Origin: Streptomyces klenkii
Lineage (GTDB): Bacteria > Actinomycetota > Actinomycetes > Streptomycetales > Streptomycetaceae
Length of the DNA stretch: 64,000 nucleotides
Direction: 5' to 3'
Assembly (NCBI RefSeq): GCF_003626645.1
Contig: NZ_RBAM01000005.1
Location: 1-64,000, forward strand
The position numbers were made by a program, and so were the translations under genes. The notes below the pieces were generated by a model, which searched no databases, was not told the DNA's origin, and was given only the letters and a program-made list of their open reading frames with translations. Positions 1 to 9,512 of the stretch are shown here, in pieces; the stretch's first letter is position 1, and every line of letters starts with the position of its first letter.

Positions 1-493
1 CGCGGGGGATGCCGGCCCGGCGGCCGCCCGGCAACGCCGCGTGGGCTTGCGCGGAGCGCCCGCGGCCGGCTCGGCACCGCCGAATACCTCGCAGGGGGTC
101 ACTCGCCGCCGCGGCGGAAGAAACGCGCCTCCCGCGGCGGCAAGAGGCCTACCCCCGTACAAACGTCGGCACGGGCCGGCGCCCGCGGTAGGCGAGGCGG
201 CCGGGCCCGCCACGGGCCGCCTCCGGCGCGGGGGATGCCGGCCCGGCGGCCGCCCGGCAACGCCGCGTGGGCTTGCGCGGAGCGCCCGCGGCCGGCTCGG
301 CACCGCCGAATACCTCGCAGGGGGTCACTCGCCGCCGCGGCGGAAGAAACGCGTCTGCTGCGGCGGCAACAGGGCTGCCCCCACGCGGACGTCGACACGG
401 ACCGCGCCCGCGGTGAGCGAAGCGGCCGGGCCCGGCACGGGCCGCCTCCGGCGCAGGGGACGCCGGCCCGGCGGCCGCCCGGCAACGCCGCGC
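1..493. repeat. Tandem GC-rich intergenic repeat, about 2.2 copies of a 226-bp unit
   Basis: Bases 1-226 are repeated at 227-451, and a third partial copy covers about 452-493. The first 131 bases of copies 1 and 2 are practically identical, while the rest of the unit has diverged to many substitutions. The unit is rich in CCGCCG runs and starts at or before the window edge, so the copy number to the left is unknown. No convincing gene lies in it; the long reading frames here are products of composition. The reverse complement of about 102-157 resembles bases 23129-23180, so it belongs to a dispersed family. Bases 494-613 hold only the leader of the next gene. Confidence 0.8.
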
Positions 494-613
494 AGCCGCC
501 CCCCTGGGCCCCTGGGGCGCGCGTCCCAACCAGCCACTCCCCCAAGGTGATTGAGGGCCCCGTACGCCGGGTAGGGGCTTCGCGCTGTGGGGGGCATGAC
601 AAGGAGCTGGCCG

Positions 614-2599
614 TTGCGCGAGATCACCGTTCCGCCGCTCGTGTCGACGCCGCCCATCGGCGGCCTGGCGGATTCCGTCTTCGACCGCGCCGGCGAGGAG
701 CCCGGGGAGGCGGCGTTCGGCCGCAAGGGGACGGACGGGGCCTGGCAGGACGTGACGGCGGCGGCGTTCCGGGACGAGGTCCTGGCCCTGGCGAAGGGGT
801 TGCTCGCCGAGGGCGTGCGGTTCGGGGACCGGGTCGCGGTCATGTCCCGTACGCGCTACGAGTGGACGCTCTTCGACTTCGCGCTGTGGTCGATCGGCGC
901 GCAGCCCGTGCCGCTGTACCCGACGGCCTCCCCCGACCAGGTCTGCTGGATCCTGCGCGACGCGGGCGTGACGGCCTGCGTCGTCGAGCACGAGGACCAC
1001 GCCATGACCATCGGCTCGGTCATCGACCGGCTGCCGGAGCTGACGCGGCTGTGGCAGCTGGACGCCGGGGCGGTCGAGGAGCTGGGCGCCGCCGGGGCGC
1101 GGGTCGGCGACGACGTGGTGGAGCGGCACCGCATGGCCCTCACCCCCTCCACACCGGCCACCGTCGTCTACACCTCCGGCACGACCGGCCGCCCCAAGGG
1201 TTGCGTGCTCACGCACGCCAATTTCATGGCCGAGGCGGACAACGTCGTCAGGCGCTACGAGCACGTCTTCCGCTCCCGCCCGGGCGACGAGGCGGCGACG
1301 CTGCTGTTCCTGCCGCTGGCCCATGTGTTCGGGCGGATGGTGCAGGTCGCCGCGGTGCGCGGGCGGGTGAAGCTCGGCCACCAGCCGCAGCTGACGAGCG
1401 CCGCGCTGCTGCCGGACCTGCGGGCGTTCCGGCCGACGTTCGTCCTCGCGGTCCCGTACGTCCTGGAGAAGATCTTCGCGCTGGCGCGGCGCGCGGCCGA
1501 GGCCGAGGGCCGGGCCGCGCCGTTCGAGCGGGCCGTGGACGTGGCGGTGCGCTACGCGGAGGCCGTGGAGCAGCGGGCGTTCGGCCGGGGCGCGGGGCCG
1601 GGGCCCGCGCTGCGGCTCCGGCACCAGGTCTTCGACCGGCTGGTCTACGCCAAGGTGCGGGAGGCGCTGGGCGGCCGGGTGCGGCACGCGATGTCGGGCG
1701 GTTCGGCCATGGACCGGCGGCTGGGGCTGTTCTACGCGGGCGCCGGGGTGACCGTCCTGGAAGGCTACGGGCTGACGGAGACCACGGGCGCCGCGACCGC
1801 CAACCCGCCGGAGCGGCCCCGCTTCGGCTCGGTCGGGCAGCCCGTCCCGGGCACGACCGTGCGGATCGCCGGCGACGGCGAGGTCTGGCTGCGCGGCGGC
1901 CAGGTCTTCGCCGGCTACCTGGGCGACGGGCGGGCGACGGGCGCGGTGCTGCAAGAGGGCTGGTTCGCGACCGGCGACCTGGGGCGGCTGGACGAGGACG
2001 GCTACCTGTCCATCACCGGGCGGAAGAAGGAGATCCTGGTGACGTCGGGCGGCAAAAGCCTGTCGCCCGTGCTGCTGGAGGAGCGCGTACGGGCGCACCC
2101 GCTCGTCGCCCACTGCGTCGTCGTCGGCAACGACCGCCCGTACGTGGCCGCGCTGGTCACGCTGGACGAGGAGGCGGTCGCGCACTGGCTGCACATGCGC
2201 GGCGGACCGGCGCCGGGGACGGTGCCCGGGACCGGCACCGGCACCGCGTACGGCCACGGATCCGCGTACGGCCACGGGCCCGGGCTGCTCCAGGACACCG
2301 AGCTCGTGCGCGACAGCGGCCTGGAGGCCGAGATCCGGCGGGCCGTCGTGGCCGCGAACACCCTCGTCTCGCAGGCCGAGTCCATCCGGACCTTCCGGAT
2401 CCTGAAAGCCCGGTTCACGGAGGAGGACGGGCTGCTGACGCCGTCACTCAAGCTCCGGCGGAAGGCGATCGAAGTGGCGTACGCGCGCGAGGTGGACGCC
2501 CTGTACCGCGGACAACCCCGGGGAGGTATCGGGGACACCGGCGCTGCTAGAGACGGAGGAGGTATCGGAGGCAACAGGGGCATTACGGGAATGCAGTGA
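614..2599 (+). CDS. Long-chain acyl-CoA ligase (AMP-dependent synthetase, FadD15-like)
   Basis: This 661-residue protein should activate long-chain fatty acids with ATP and CoA via an acyl-adenylate. It shows the P-loop-like YTSGTTGRPKG, the GYGLTETTG motif, the TGDLG motif and the IKGRKK-type hinge (ITGRKKEILVTSGGK). I chose TTG at 614 because AAGGAG at 601-606 sits 7 nt before it and the resulting MREITVPP start resembles actinobacterial homologues; GTG 587 and ATG 596 are in-frame alternatives. A Gly/Tyr/His-rich insertion (GTGTAYGHGSAYGHGPG) near residues 540-560 in the C-terminal subdomain looks like a simple-sequence expansion. The gene stands alone after the repeat region. The substrate chain length is inferred from the family. 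Confidence 0.9.
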   Translation: MREITVPPLVSTPPIGGLADSVFDRAGEEPGEAAFGRKGTDGAWQDVTAAAFRDEVLALAKGLLAEGVRFGDRVAVMSRTRYEWTLFDFALWSIGAQPVPLYPTASPDQVCWILRDAGVTACVVEHEDHAMTIGSVIDRLPELTRLWQLDAGAVEELGAAGARVGDDVVERHRMALTPSTPATVVYTSGTTGRPKGCVLTHANFMAEADNVVRRYEHVFRSRPGDEAATLLFLPLAHVFGRMVQVAAVRGRVKLGHQPQLTSAALLPDLRAFRPTFVLAVPYVLEKIFALARRAAEAEGRAAPFERAVDVAVRYAEAVEQRAFGRGAGPGPALRLRHQVFDRLVYAKVREALGGRVRHAMSGGSAMDRRLGLFYAGAGVTVLEGYGLTETTGAATANPPERPRFGSVGQPVPGTTVRIAGDGEVWLRGGQVFAGYLGDGRATGAVLQEGWFATGDLGRLDEDGYLSITGRKKEILVTSGGKSLSPVLLEERVRAHPLVAHCVVVGNDRPYVAALVTLDEEAVAHWLHMRGGPAPGTVPGTGTGTAYGHGSAYGHGPGLLQDTELVRDSGLEAEIRRAVVAANTLVSQAESIRTFRILKARFTEEDGLLTPSLKLRRKAIEVAYAREVDALYRGQPRGGIGDTGAARDGGGIGGNRGITGMQ

Positions 2600-2680
2600 C
2601 GGCTGTGATCGTTGACGCTGGACGTACGAATCACGCTGGACGTACGAAATCGCGTCTCCGACCGTAAGGATCGAGCACCC

Positions 2681-3532
2681 GTGAGCAAGGCTGCCCCCAT
2701 TCCGTCCATCACGCTCAACAACGGCGTCGAGATGCCGCAGCTCGGCTTCGGCGTCTTCCAGGTCCCCGACGCCGAGGCGACGGCCGCCGTCGAGACGGCT
2801 CTGGCCGCCGGGTACCGCAGCATCGACACGGCGGCCGTGTACGAGAACGAGACCGGCACCGGCAAGGCCCTGACGGGCTCGGGCATCGCGCGCGACGAGC
2901 TCTTCGTGACCACGAAGCTGTGGAACAGCGCCTCGCGCAGCTGGACGCGCGACGCCGTCCTGCGCGAGCTCGACGCCTCCCTGGAGCGGCTCGGCCTCGA
3001 CCACGTGGACCTGTACCTCATCCACTGGCCGCGCGCCGTCCGCGACGACTACCTCTCCATCTGGCGCGCGTTCGAGGAGATCGCGGAGAGCGGCCGCGCC
3101 CGGGCGATCGGCGTCTCCAACTTCCAGCCCGCCCACCTGGAGCGGCTGCTGGCCGAGACGTCCGTCGTCCCCGCCGTCAACCAGATCGAGCTCCACCCGT
3201 TCCTGGCCCAGTCCGAGCTGCGCGCGTTCCACGCGCGCCACGGCATCACCACCGAGGCGTGGGCGCCGCTCGGCCAGGGCAAGGAGCTGCTGAGCACCCC
3301 CGTGATCGCGGGGATCGCCGAGAAGCACGGCCGCACCCCCGCGCAGATCGTGCTGCGCTGGCACCTCCAGCTGGGCCACGTGGCCATCCCCAAGTCCGTG
3401 ACGCCGTCGCGCATCCGCGAGAACTTCGACGTCTTCGGCTTCGGCCTCGACGACGAGGACATGACGGCGATCGCCGCGCTCGACAGCGGCACGCGGCTGG
3501 GCCCGGACCCGGACGAGTTCGACGTCAACTGA
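2681..3532 (+). CDS. Aldo/keto reductase (2,5-diketo-D-gluconate reductase-like)
   Basis: A 283-residue NADPH-dependent aldo/keto reductase, a cytosolic TIM barrel that reduces aldehydes or ketones. The catalytic tetrad is visible: Asp in SIDTAAVYENE with the Tyr, Lys in TTKLWN, and His in LIHWP. GVSNF and the C-terminal IPKSVTPSRIRENFDVF coenzyme-binding segment are also present. GTG 2681 was chosen because TAAGGA at 2665-2670 precedes it by about 10 nt; an in-frame upstream start at 2612 has no better ribosome binding site. It follows the acyl-CoA ligase by 81 bp and is the usual length for the AKR5 type. The natural substrate cannot be deduced. Confidence 0.9.
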   Translation: MSKAAPIPSITLNNGVEMPQLGFGVFQVPDAEATAAVETALAAGYRSIDTAAVYENETGTGKALTGSGIARDELFVTTKLWNSASRSWTRDAVLRELDASLERLGLDHVDLYLIHWPRAVRDDYLSIWRAFEEIAESGRARAIGVSNFQPAHLERLLAETSVVPAVNQIELHPFLAQSELRAFHARHGITTEAWAPLGQGKELLSTPVIAGIAEKHGRTPAQIVLRWHLQLGHVAIPKSVTPSRIRENFDVFGFGLDDEDMTAIAALDSGTRLGPDPDEFDVN

Positions 3533-3600
3533 GCCCGGACCGGCCGTACCGTCCCGGGCCCCGGGGCGGTGCGCCGTGCCGTCTCTATAGAGTCGCGCAC

Positions 3601-4851
3601 ATGTTCTTCACGCCCTGGACCCCGCCGACGCCCATCGAACAGCACCTTCAGGCGGCGACGGCGCGCGGGGACTGGGACGGGCAGATCGGCGCCGTCGCCG
3701 CGGCCGAGCTGTACGTCGCCGTGGCCAGGGTGCAGGCCGACGGCCTGGTGCCGCCCGTGCCGCTCGCCCCGTACCGCGACCCGGCCTCGGGCAAGCGCTG
3801 CCTGCCGGTCCTGACGCGCGGCGCGCTGCCGCCCTGGCAGCCCGACTGGGTCTTCCGGCGCACCACGCTGGACGAGCTGGCCCTGGAGTGGCCGAACGAC
3901 AAGTGGCACCTCGCGGTCAACCCCGGGCAGCCGGCCGCGTCCGTCATACCGGCCACCCCGCTCGACCGTGCCGCCTGGCTGGAGGTCTACGCCGAGACGC
4001 CGCCGCCCGCGCCCGGCCGGCTCCTGTCCCTGTACACGGGCCCCCTGCACGGGCCGCTCGCCCACGGCCTGGCCTGCGGCGCCCCGCTGTCCGTACGCGA
4101 CTGCGTGCCCTGGAACGAGCTCGGCGCCGTCTACCGGGACTACGGCGCGGACCGTGCCGTCCTGCGCGACACGTGGGGCGTGGCCGACCCCGCCGGCTGG
4201 TGGCACCTGACGGAGCGACTGCTCGCCGGAGCCGGGGCGGGGGCTGGGGCTGGGCGCGAGGCGGAGTTCGCGCTGCGGGCCCGCAAGGGGCTCGCCGAAC
4301 ACGCCGGTTCCGCCGACGCACCGCCGACGACCGAGGAGTGGCGTCAGGCCGTCACCCAGGTCCTCGTGCACCGGGCCGCGCCCGAGGCCGAAGTCCGGGC
4401 GATGGACGCGACCGTCACCCGTATCGCCGAGGCGGAGGAGCGGCTGCGGGGCGAGGGCGATGCGGTGCTGCGGCCCGGAGAGCGCGTCGCCTCGGCCGCC
4501 GCCTACGGCCTCGCGTGCGCCGTGACCGTCGCCCGGCTCGGCCTCGCGGCGCGGCTGTGCGGCCCGGCCGACGCGGAACGGGTCGTCCTGTCCGCCGGGG
4601 AGGCCGCCCGCCGGACGTACGGGTCGTGGCCCGCGTTCGCCGCCGGCTTCTTGCTGGGGCGGGAGCTGCGGCCGGGCGGCGCGGGCGATCCGCGCACTGC
4701 GGTGCACGGCGCCCCGGGGCAGTCGGGCGGCCCGGACCGCACAGTCCCCGGCCCTGCCGACGCCGGCAGCTCCGGCTACGAAACACTCCTCACCCACCGC
4801 GTCCTCACCACCGACCCCGCGAGCCCCTGGCTTAACATCCCCTGGTCGTGA
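3601..4851 (+). CDS. DUF1266 domain-containing protein
   Basis: A 416-residue protein of unknown function. The N-terminal 170 residues resemble SseB-type N-terminal domains (EQHLQAATARGDWDGQ, then LPVLTRGALPPWQPDWVFRRT). The C-terminal half (from about residue 165) has the DUF1266 character: an alternation of WNELGAVYRDYGADRAVLRDTWGVAD, a long helical middle, and a final YGLACAVTVARLGLAARLCG region. A short GAGAGAGAG run near residue 217 is low complexity. There is no signal peptide or membrane segment, so it is probably cytosolic. ATG 3601 is the natural start. In Streptomyces such proteins are common and uncharacterised, so I assign no function. Confidence 0.75.
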   Translation: MFFTPWTPPTPIEQHLQAATARGDWDGQIGAVAAAELYVAVARVQADGLVPPVPLAPYRDPASGKRCLPVLTRGALPPWQPDWVFRRTTLDELALEWPNDKWHLAVNPGQPAASVIPATPLDRAAWLEVYAETPPPAPGRLLSLYTGPLHGPLAHGLACGAPLSVRDCVPWNELGAVYRDYGADRAVLRDTWGVADPAGWWHLTERLLAGAGAGAGAGREAEFALRARKGLAEHAGSADAPPTTEEWRQAVTQVLVHRAAPEAEVRAMDATVTRIAEAEERLRGEGDAVLRPGERVASAAAYGLACAVTVARLGLAARLCGPADAERVVLSAGEAARRTYGSWPAFAAGFLLGRELRPGGAGDPRTAVHGAPGQSGGPDRTVPGPADAGSSGYETLLTHRVLTTDPASPWLNIPWS

Positions 4852-4900
4852 CGGCCCTGCCACCCGCGCCCCGCCCGGGCACGGGGCGCACAATCGCGGA

Positions 4901-6304
4901 ATGGGCGTACCTGACGGCGTGTCCGTCGTCCTCTTCACCTCCGACCTGCGGCTGCACGACAACCCGGTGCTCGCCGCGGCCCTGCGGAGCGCGCCGCGCG
5001 TCGTACCGCTGTTCGTCGTGGACACCGGAATCGCCGCCGCGGGCTTCGCCGTGCCCAACCGGGCCGCGTTCCTGGCGGACTGCCTCGCCGCGCTCGACGA
5101 GGGGCTGCGGGCCCGCGGCGGTGCCCTCGTCGTCCGCCGGGGCGACGTGGTGGCGGAGACCTGCCGGGTGGCCGCCGGGACCGGGGCGGGCGAGGTGCAC
5201 GTCGCCGCGGGCGTGAGCGGGTACGCGCTGCGCCGCGAGGAGCGGCTGCGGAGCGCGCTGGCGGCGGACGGCCGGCTGCTGCGGGTGCACGACGCGGTCG
5301 TCACGGCCGTGCCGCCCGGCACCGTCCTGCCCGCGGGCAAGGACCACTACGCGGTGTTCACCCCGTACTTCCGCCGCTGGTCGGCCGAGCCGCTCCGGGC
5401 GGTGCTGCCGCCGCCGCGCGCGGTGCTGCTGCCCGAGGCGCTGCTGTCCGAGGTGCGCACGGAGCCGCTGCCCGCGGCGTCGTCCCTGGCCCGGGGCACG
5501 GCCTCGCCCGCGCTGCCGCGGGGCGGCGAGGGCGAGGGCCGCCGCCGGCTCGCGGCCTGGCGGCGCGGCGGGCTCGTACGCTACGCCGAACGCCACGACG
5601 ACCTGGCGGGGGACGCGACGTCGCGGCTGTCCCCGTACCTGCACTTCGGCTGCCTGTCGCCGGTCGAGCTGGCCGCCGGGGCCCGGGAGCGGGCCGGCGG
5701 GGGCTGCGCGGGCGCCGAGGCGTTCGCGCGGCAGCTGGCGTGGCGGGACTTCCACCACCAGATGCTGGCCGCCCGGCCGGACGCGGCCCACCGCGACTAC
5801 CGCACCCGGCACGACCGGTGGCGCGAGGCGCCCGGCGAGCTCGCCGCGTGGCGGGCGGGCCGTACGGGCTACCCGGTGGTCGACGCGGCGATGCGGCAGC
5901 TCGCGCACGAGGGCTGGATGCACAACCGGGCCCGGCTGATCGCCGCGAGCTTCCTGACGAAGACCCTCTACCTCGACTGGCGGGCCGGCGCCCGGCACTT
6001 CCTGGACCTGCTCGTGGACGGCGACGTGGCCGACAACCAGCTCAACTGGCAGTGGGTGGCGGGCACCGGCAGCGACACCCGCCCCCACCGCGTGCTCAGC
6101 CCGACGGCCCAGGCCGAACGCTTCGACCCGGACGGCGCCTACGTGCGCCGCTGGGTCCCCGAGCTGGCCGGCGTGCCCGGCCGGGCCGTCCACCGGCCGT
6201 GGCTGCTGCCGGACGAGGAGCGGGAGCGCCGCGGCTACCCCGCGCCGGTGGTCGGTCTGGAGGAGGCGCTGGAGCGGTTCAAGCGGGCGCGCGGCCGCGC
6301 CTGA
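4901..6304 (+). CDS. phr: Deoxyribodipyrimidine photolyase (cryptochrome/photolyase family)
   Basis: A 467-residue flavoprotein that repairs UV cyclobutane pyrimidine dimers using blue light. The N-terminal Rossmann-type antenna domain begins VVLFTSDLRLHDNPVLAAAL. The C-terminal FAD domain carries DATSRLSPYLHFGCLSP, WRDFHHQML, GYPVVDAAMRQL, GWMHNRARLI and NWQWVAGTGSD, which are class I photolyase signatures including the FAD-binding Arg/Asn and the dimer-contacting Trp. ATG 4901 gives the expected length. It is convergent with the pterin dehydratase gene at 6312 with only 7 bp between stops; a small GGGCGC/GCGCCC dyad at the junction may act as a bidirectional terminator. Confidence 0.95.
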   Translation: MGVPDGVSVVLFTSDLRLHDNPVLAAALRSAPRVVPLFVVDTGIAAAGFAVPNRAAFLADCLAALDEGLRARGGALVVRRGDVVAETCRVAAGTGAGEVHVAAGVSGYALRREERLRSALAADGRLLRVHDAVVTAVPPGTVLPAGKDHYAVFTPYFRRWSAEPLRAVLPPPRAVLLPEALLSEVRTEPLPAASSLARGTASPALPRGGEGEGRRRLAAWRRGGLVRYAERHDDLAGDATSRLSPYLHFGCLSPVELAAGARERAGGGCAGAEAFARQLAWRDFHHQMLAARPDAAHRDYRTRHDRWREAPGELAAWRAGRTGYPVVDAAMRQLAHEGWMHNRARLIAASFLTKTLYLDWRAGARHFLDLLVDGDVADNQLNWQWVAGTGSDTRPHRVLSPTAQAERFDPDGAYVRRWVPELAGVPGRAVHRPWLLPDEERERRGYPAPVVGLEEALERFKRARGRA

Positions 6305-6311
6305 ACGGGCG

Positions 6312-6617
6312 CTAGCGCGCCCCGTGCCCCGCCGCGGCGGCCTCGATGCGGCGGGCCAGCCCGACGTCCAGGCCGGTGACCTTGCCGCCCACGCTGTGGG
6401 TGTTCACGCTGACCGACACGGTGTTGTAGCCCAGCGTCACATCCGAGTGGTGATCCAGCTCCTCCTGGATCTGAGCGATGTGGATCACCATGGCGGCCGC
6501 CTGGAAGTGCCCGTCGAAACGGTAGGTGCGGCTGATGCGGACGCCGTCCGTGGTCCAGCCGGGCAGTTCCTGGAGGCGCTGCTCGATGTCCTGCTGGGAG
6601 AGCGGTTCGACGGCCAT
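6312..6617 (-). CDS. 4a-hydroxytetrahydrobiopterin (pterin-4a-carbinolamine) dehydratase
   Basis: A 101-residue PCD/DCoH-family protein that dehydrates 4a-hydroxytetrahydropterin, usually to recycle the cofactor of aromatic amino acid hydroxylases. The family signature is clear: LDHHSDVTLGYNTV followed by NTHSVGGKVT, containing the conserved His-His and the Thr-His. An AAGGGGA ribosome binding site lies just upstream of ATG 6617. No aromatic amino acid hydroxylase gene is seen nearby, so its partner must be elsewhere or the protein serves another pterin pathway. It is divergent from the flavoenzyme gene that follows; the 230-bp spacer should hold both promoters. Confidence 0.93.
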   Translation of the reverse strand: MAVEPLSQQDIEQRLQELPGWTTDGVRISRTYRFDGHFQAAAMVIHIAQIQEELDHHSDVTLGYNTVSVSVNTHSVGGKVTGLDVGLARRIEAAAAGHGAR

Positions 6618-6848
6618 GACTGTCCCCTTCGTGGGTGGGTGCCGTGGTGGGTGCGGTGATGCGGTGGTTGCCCGGGGTAGGTGCCCGCGCCGGGTGCCGG
6701 TGACTCAAGCGTCCCACGGTGCAGGGGTGCTTTCGCGCCAATGTGCCGTACGGGGCCCCGCGCGCCGGACAAGTGCTACCGGGTCGTAGGCACCGCTCCT
6801 ATGCTCCCGCACCGGATGTGTACACGTCACCTACGCCAGGGGGCCGGC

Positions 6849-8663
6849 ATGGACGGTACAGACGGTACGGGCAGCACGCGCAGGGGCTTCATCGGCGGGG
6901 CCGCGGCCGTCGCCGCGACGGCCGCGGGCACGGCGGCGCTCGGCGGACGGGCCGCGGCCGCGGCCCCCCGCGCCAGACCCGCCGCGCCGGGCCGCCGCAC
7001 CGGGTCCGGCGCGCCGAGCGTCGCCGTCCTCGGCGGCGGCGTCGCGGGGCTCACCGCCGCGCACGAACTCGCCGAACGCGGCTTCCGGGTGACGGTCTAC
7101 GAGAAGAAGGCGCCGGGCGGCAAGGCCCGCAGCATGGACGTGCCCGGCAGCGCGCGGGGCGGCCGGAAGCCGCTGCCGGGCGAGCACGGGTTCCGCTTCA
7201 TCCCCGGCTTCTACCGCAACCTGCCGGACACGCTGCGCCGCATACCCTTCCCCGGCAACGCGAACGGCTGCCACGGCAACCTCGTGGCGTCCACCGAAGT
7301 GATGCTGGCCCGCATCGGCCACGAGGACGTCCGGCTGCCGTTCCGCTCGGTCGGCAAGCCGCCGCCGCTGCTCACCCCGGACGCCCTGAGCCGCGCGCTG
7401 ACCGGCTTCCTCGACGCGTTCGGCAACATCCCGGTCCACGAGACCGCCTACTTCGTGAGCCGGCTGCTCGTCTGGCTCACCAGCTGCGACGCGCGGCGCA
7501 CCGGGGCGTGGGAGCGCACGCCCTGGTGGGAGTTCATCGGCTCCGCGCGGATGTCGCCGAACTACCAGCGGCTGCTGGCCATCGGCATCACCCGCAACAT
7601 CGTGGCCACCAAGGCCGAGGTGGCCAGCACCAAGACGGTGTCGACGTGCATCGAGGCGTTCCTCTTCAACGCCCTGGGGCGGGGCGCGGACGGCGAGCCG
7701 GACCGGGTGCTCGACGCGCCGACCAACGAGGCGTGGATCGACCCGTGGGTGGCACACCTGCGCTCCCTGGGGGTCGCCTTCGAGATCGGCTCGGCCGTAC
7801 GGGACCTGCGGATCGCGGGCGGCCGGATCACCGAGGCCGTGCTGCAAGACCCCTCCGGCGCCAAGCGGTCCGTCACCGCCGACCACTTCGTCTCGGCGAT
7901 GCCCGTCGAGCACGCCCGTACGACCTGGAACGCGCAAGTGCGGGCCGCCGACCCGCAGCTGGCGCGCTGCGACAAGCTCCGGACGGACTGGATGACGGGC
8001 ATCCAGTTCTATCTGACGGAGCCGACGCCCATCCTCCACGGGCACGTCAACCACATCGACTCCCCCTGGTCGATCACCTCCGTGGGGCAGGCGCAGTACT
8101 GGTCCGGGCGCGACTTCCGGGCCGACTACGGGGACGGCGCGGCCGCGGACTGCCTGTCCGTGGACGTCTCCGAGTGGGACCGGCCCGGCATCCTCTACGG
8201 CAAGACCGCCAAGCAGTGCACGCGCGAGGAGGTCGCGCGCGAGGTGTGGGCGCAGATGAAGGCCGGGCTCAACGACACCGGGCGCACGGTGCTGAGCGAC
8301 GCGAAGATCCATTCGTGGTTCCTGGACCCGGCCGTGGAGATCGGCGGCCCCCGCCCGGTCAACGACGAACAGCTCCTCATCCACCCCACCGGCACCTGGC
8401 ACAACCGCCCTTCGGCGCGGACGGCGATCCCCAACCTCTTCCTGTGCGGGGACTACGTGGCCACCGACATCGACCTCGCCACGATGGAGGGCGCCAACGC
8501 CTCGGCCCGAGCGGCGGTCAACGCCCTGCTGGACGAGTCGGGTTCGCGGGCCGGGCGGTGCGCGATCACGCCGCTGTACCGGGCCCCGGAGCTGGAACTG
8601 CCGAAGGCCGACGACGCGATCCGGCACGGGCTGGGCCTGCCCAACGCCTTCGACCTGGGGTGA
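6849..8663 (+). CDS. Tat-exported FAD-dependent oxidoreductase (amine oxidase/phytoene desaturase-like)
   Basis: A 604-residue flavoprotein. The N-terminus has a twin-arginine signal (STRRGFIGG, arginines 11-12) followed by an Ala-rich hydrophobic stretch, so export in folded form is predicted. From about residue 57 it shows the FAD-binding VAVLGGGVAGLTAAHELAERG, then EKKAPGGKARS and GEHGFRFIPGFY. The C-terminal FAD contact is LFLCGDYVATDIDLATMEGANASARAAVNALL. This arrangement is typical of the amine oxidase/phytoene desaturase/hydroxysqualene dehydroxylase clan. ATG 6849 is preceded by AGGGGG with a 5-nt gap. No carotenoid or hopanoid genes lie around it, so the substrate is unknown. An extracytoplasmic desaturase-like enzyme is somewhat unusual. 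Confidence 0.85.
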   Translation: MDGTDGTGSTRRGFIGGAAAVAATAAGTAALGGRAAAAAPRARPAAPGRRTGSGAPSVAVLGGGVAGLTAAHELAERGFRVTVYEKKAPGGKARSMDVPGSARGGRKPLPGEHGFRFIPGFYRNLPDTLRRIPFPGNANGCHGNLVASTEVMLARIGHEDVRLPFRSVGKPPPLLTPDALSRALTGFLDAFGNIPVHETAYFVSRLLVWLTSCDARRTGAWERTPWWEFIGSARMSPNYQRLLAIGITRNIVATKAEVASTKTVSTCIEAFLFNALGRGADGEPDRVLDAPTNEAWIDPWVAHLRSLGVAFEIGSAVRDLRIAGGRITEAVLQDPSGAKRSVTADHFVSAMPVEHARTTWNAQVRAADPQLARCDKLRTDWMTGIQFYLTEPTPILHGHVNHIDSPWSITSVGQAQYWSGRDFRADYGDGAAADCLSVDVSEWDRPGILYGKTAKQCTREEVAREVWAQMKAGLNDTGRTVLSDAKIHSWFLDPAVEIGGPRPVNDEQLLIHPTGTWHNRPSARTAIPNLFLCGDYVATDIDLATMEGANASARAAVNALLDESGSRAGRCAITPLYRAPELELPKADDAIRHGLGLPNAFDLG

Positions 8664-8699
8664 GCCGCGCGCGCCGGGGCGGCGCGCTACGGTCGGATC

Positions 8700-9512
8700 A
8701 TGACGACTGCCGTGGACGCCCCCGGGGTGGGCCCGCTGCTGAGACAGTGGCGGGAGAGGCGCCGGATCAGCCAGCTGGAGCTCTCCCTGCGCGCCGGCTC
8801 CTCCGCCCGCCACATCAGCTTCATCGAGACGGGCCGCTCCCGGCCGAGCCAGGAGATGGTCCTGCGCCTCGCGGACCACCTCGACGTGCCCATCCGGGAG
8901 CGGAACGCCCTGCTGGTCGCCGCGGGTTACGCCCCCGCGTACCCGGAGCGGCCGCTGGACGACCCGGCGCTGGGCGGGCTGCGCGAGGGCCTGGAGCGGC
9001 TGCTGACGTCCTACGAGCCGTTCCCCGCGCTCGTCGTCGACGGCACGTACGAGGTGCTGGCCGCCAACCGGGGCATAGCGATGCTCCTGGAGGGCGTCGC
9101 CCCGTCCCTGCTCGTGCCCCCGCTGAACGCCATGCGGCTCACCATGCACCCCTCGGGCCTGGCGCCCCGCATCCGCAACTACCGCGAGTGGCGCGGCCAC
9201 CTGCTGCACCAGATGGAGCGCCAGCTGGCCCTGATGCGGTCCGCCCCGCTGCGGGCCCTGTACGACGAGGTGAGCGCGTACCCGCTCCCGGAATCCACCG
9301 GCGAGGAACGGGCCCGGCGGGAGGACGGTCACGGTGACGTCCCCTTCGCCCTCCCCATGGTCATCGACCACGCGGGTCACACCCTCTCCTTCGTCTCGAC
9401 CATCGCGACGTTCAACACCCCGATGGACGTCACGGTCTCGGAGCTGGCGGTGGAGACGTTCCTGCCGGCCGATCCGGAGACCGCGCGGCTGCTGGGCGCC
9501 CTCATGCCATAG
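8700..9512 (+). CDS. XRE-family regulator with MmyB-like ligand-binding domain
   Basis: A 270-residue transcription factor. Residues 12-66 form a Cro/CI helix-turn-helix (QWRERRRISQLELSLRAGSS, then HISFIETGRSRPS). Residues from about 95 onward match the MmyB-like domain (SYEPFPALVVDGTYEVLAANRG, then NAMRLTMHPSGLAPRIRNYREWRGHLL), a PAS-like fold that in this family is proposed to bind fatty-acid-like ligands. These regulators commonly control adjacent oxidoreductase genes; here the flavoenzyme just upstream and the SnoaL-like gene are candidates. The 3' end overlaps that of the convergent SnoaL-like gene by 11 bp. Confidence 0.9.
   Translation: MTTAVDAPGVGPLLRQWRERRRISQLELSLRAGSSARHISFIETGRSRPSQEMVLRLADHLDVPIRERNALLVAAGYAPAYPERPLDDPALGGLREGLERLLTSYEPFPALVVDGTYEVLAANRGIAMLLEGVAPSLLVPPLNAMRLTMHPSGLAPRIRNYREWRGHLLHQMERQLALMRSAPLRALYDEVSAYPLPESTGEERARREDGHGDVPFALPMVIDHAGHTLSFVSTIATFNTPMDVTVSELAVETFLPADPETARLLGALMP

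Noticed and set aside
235..2550. Very long open frame on the plus strand overlapping the acyl-CoA ligase
   Set aside because: Its product is an Arg/Gly/Ala-rich composition artefact in a shifted frame of a clear acyl-CoA ligase; high G+C DNA yields such frames throughout the window.
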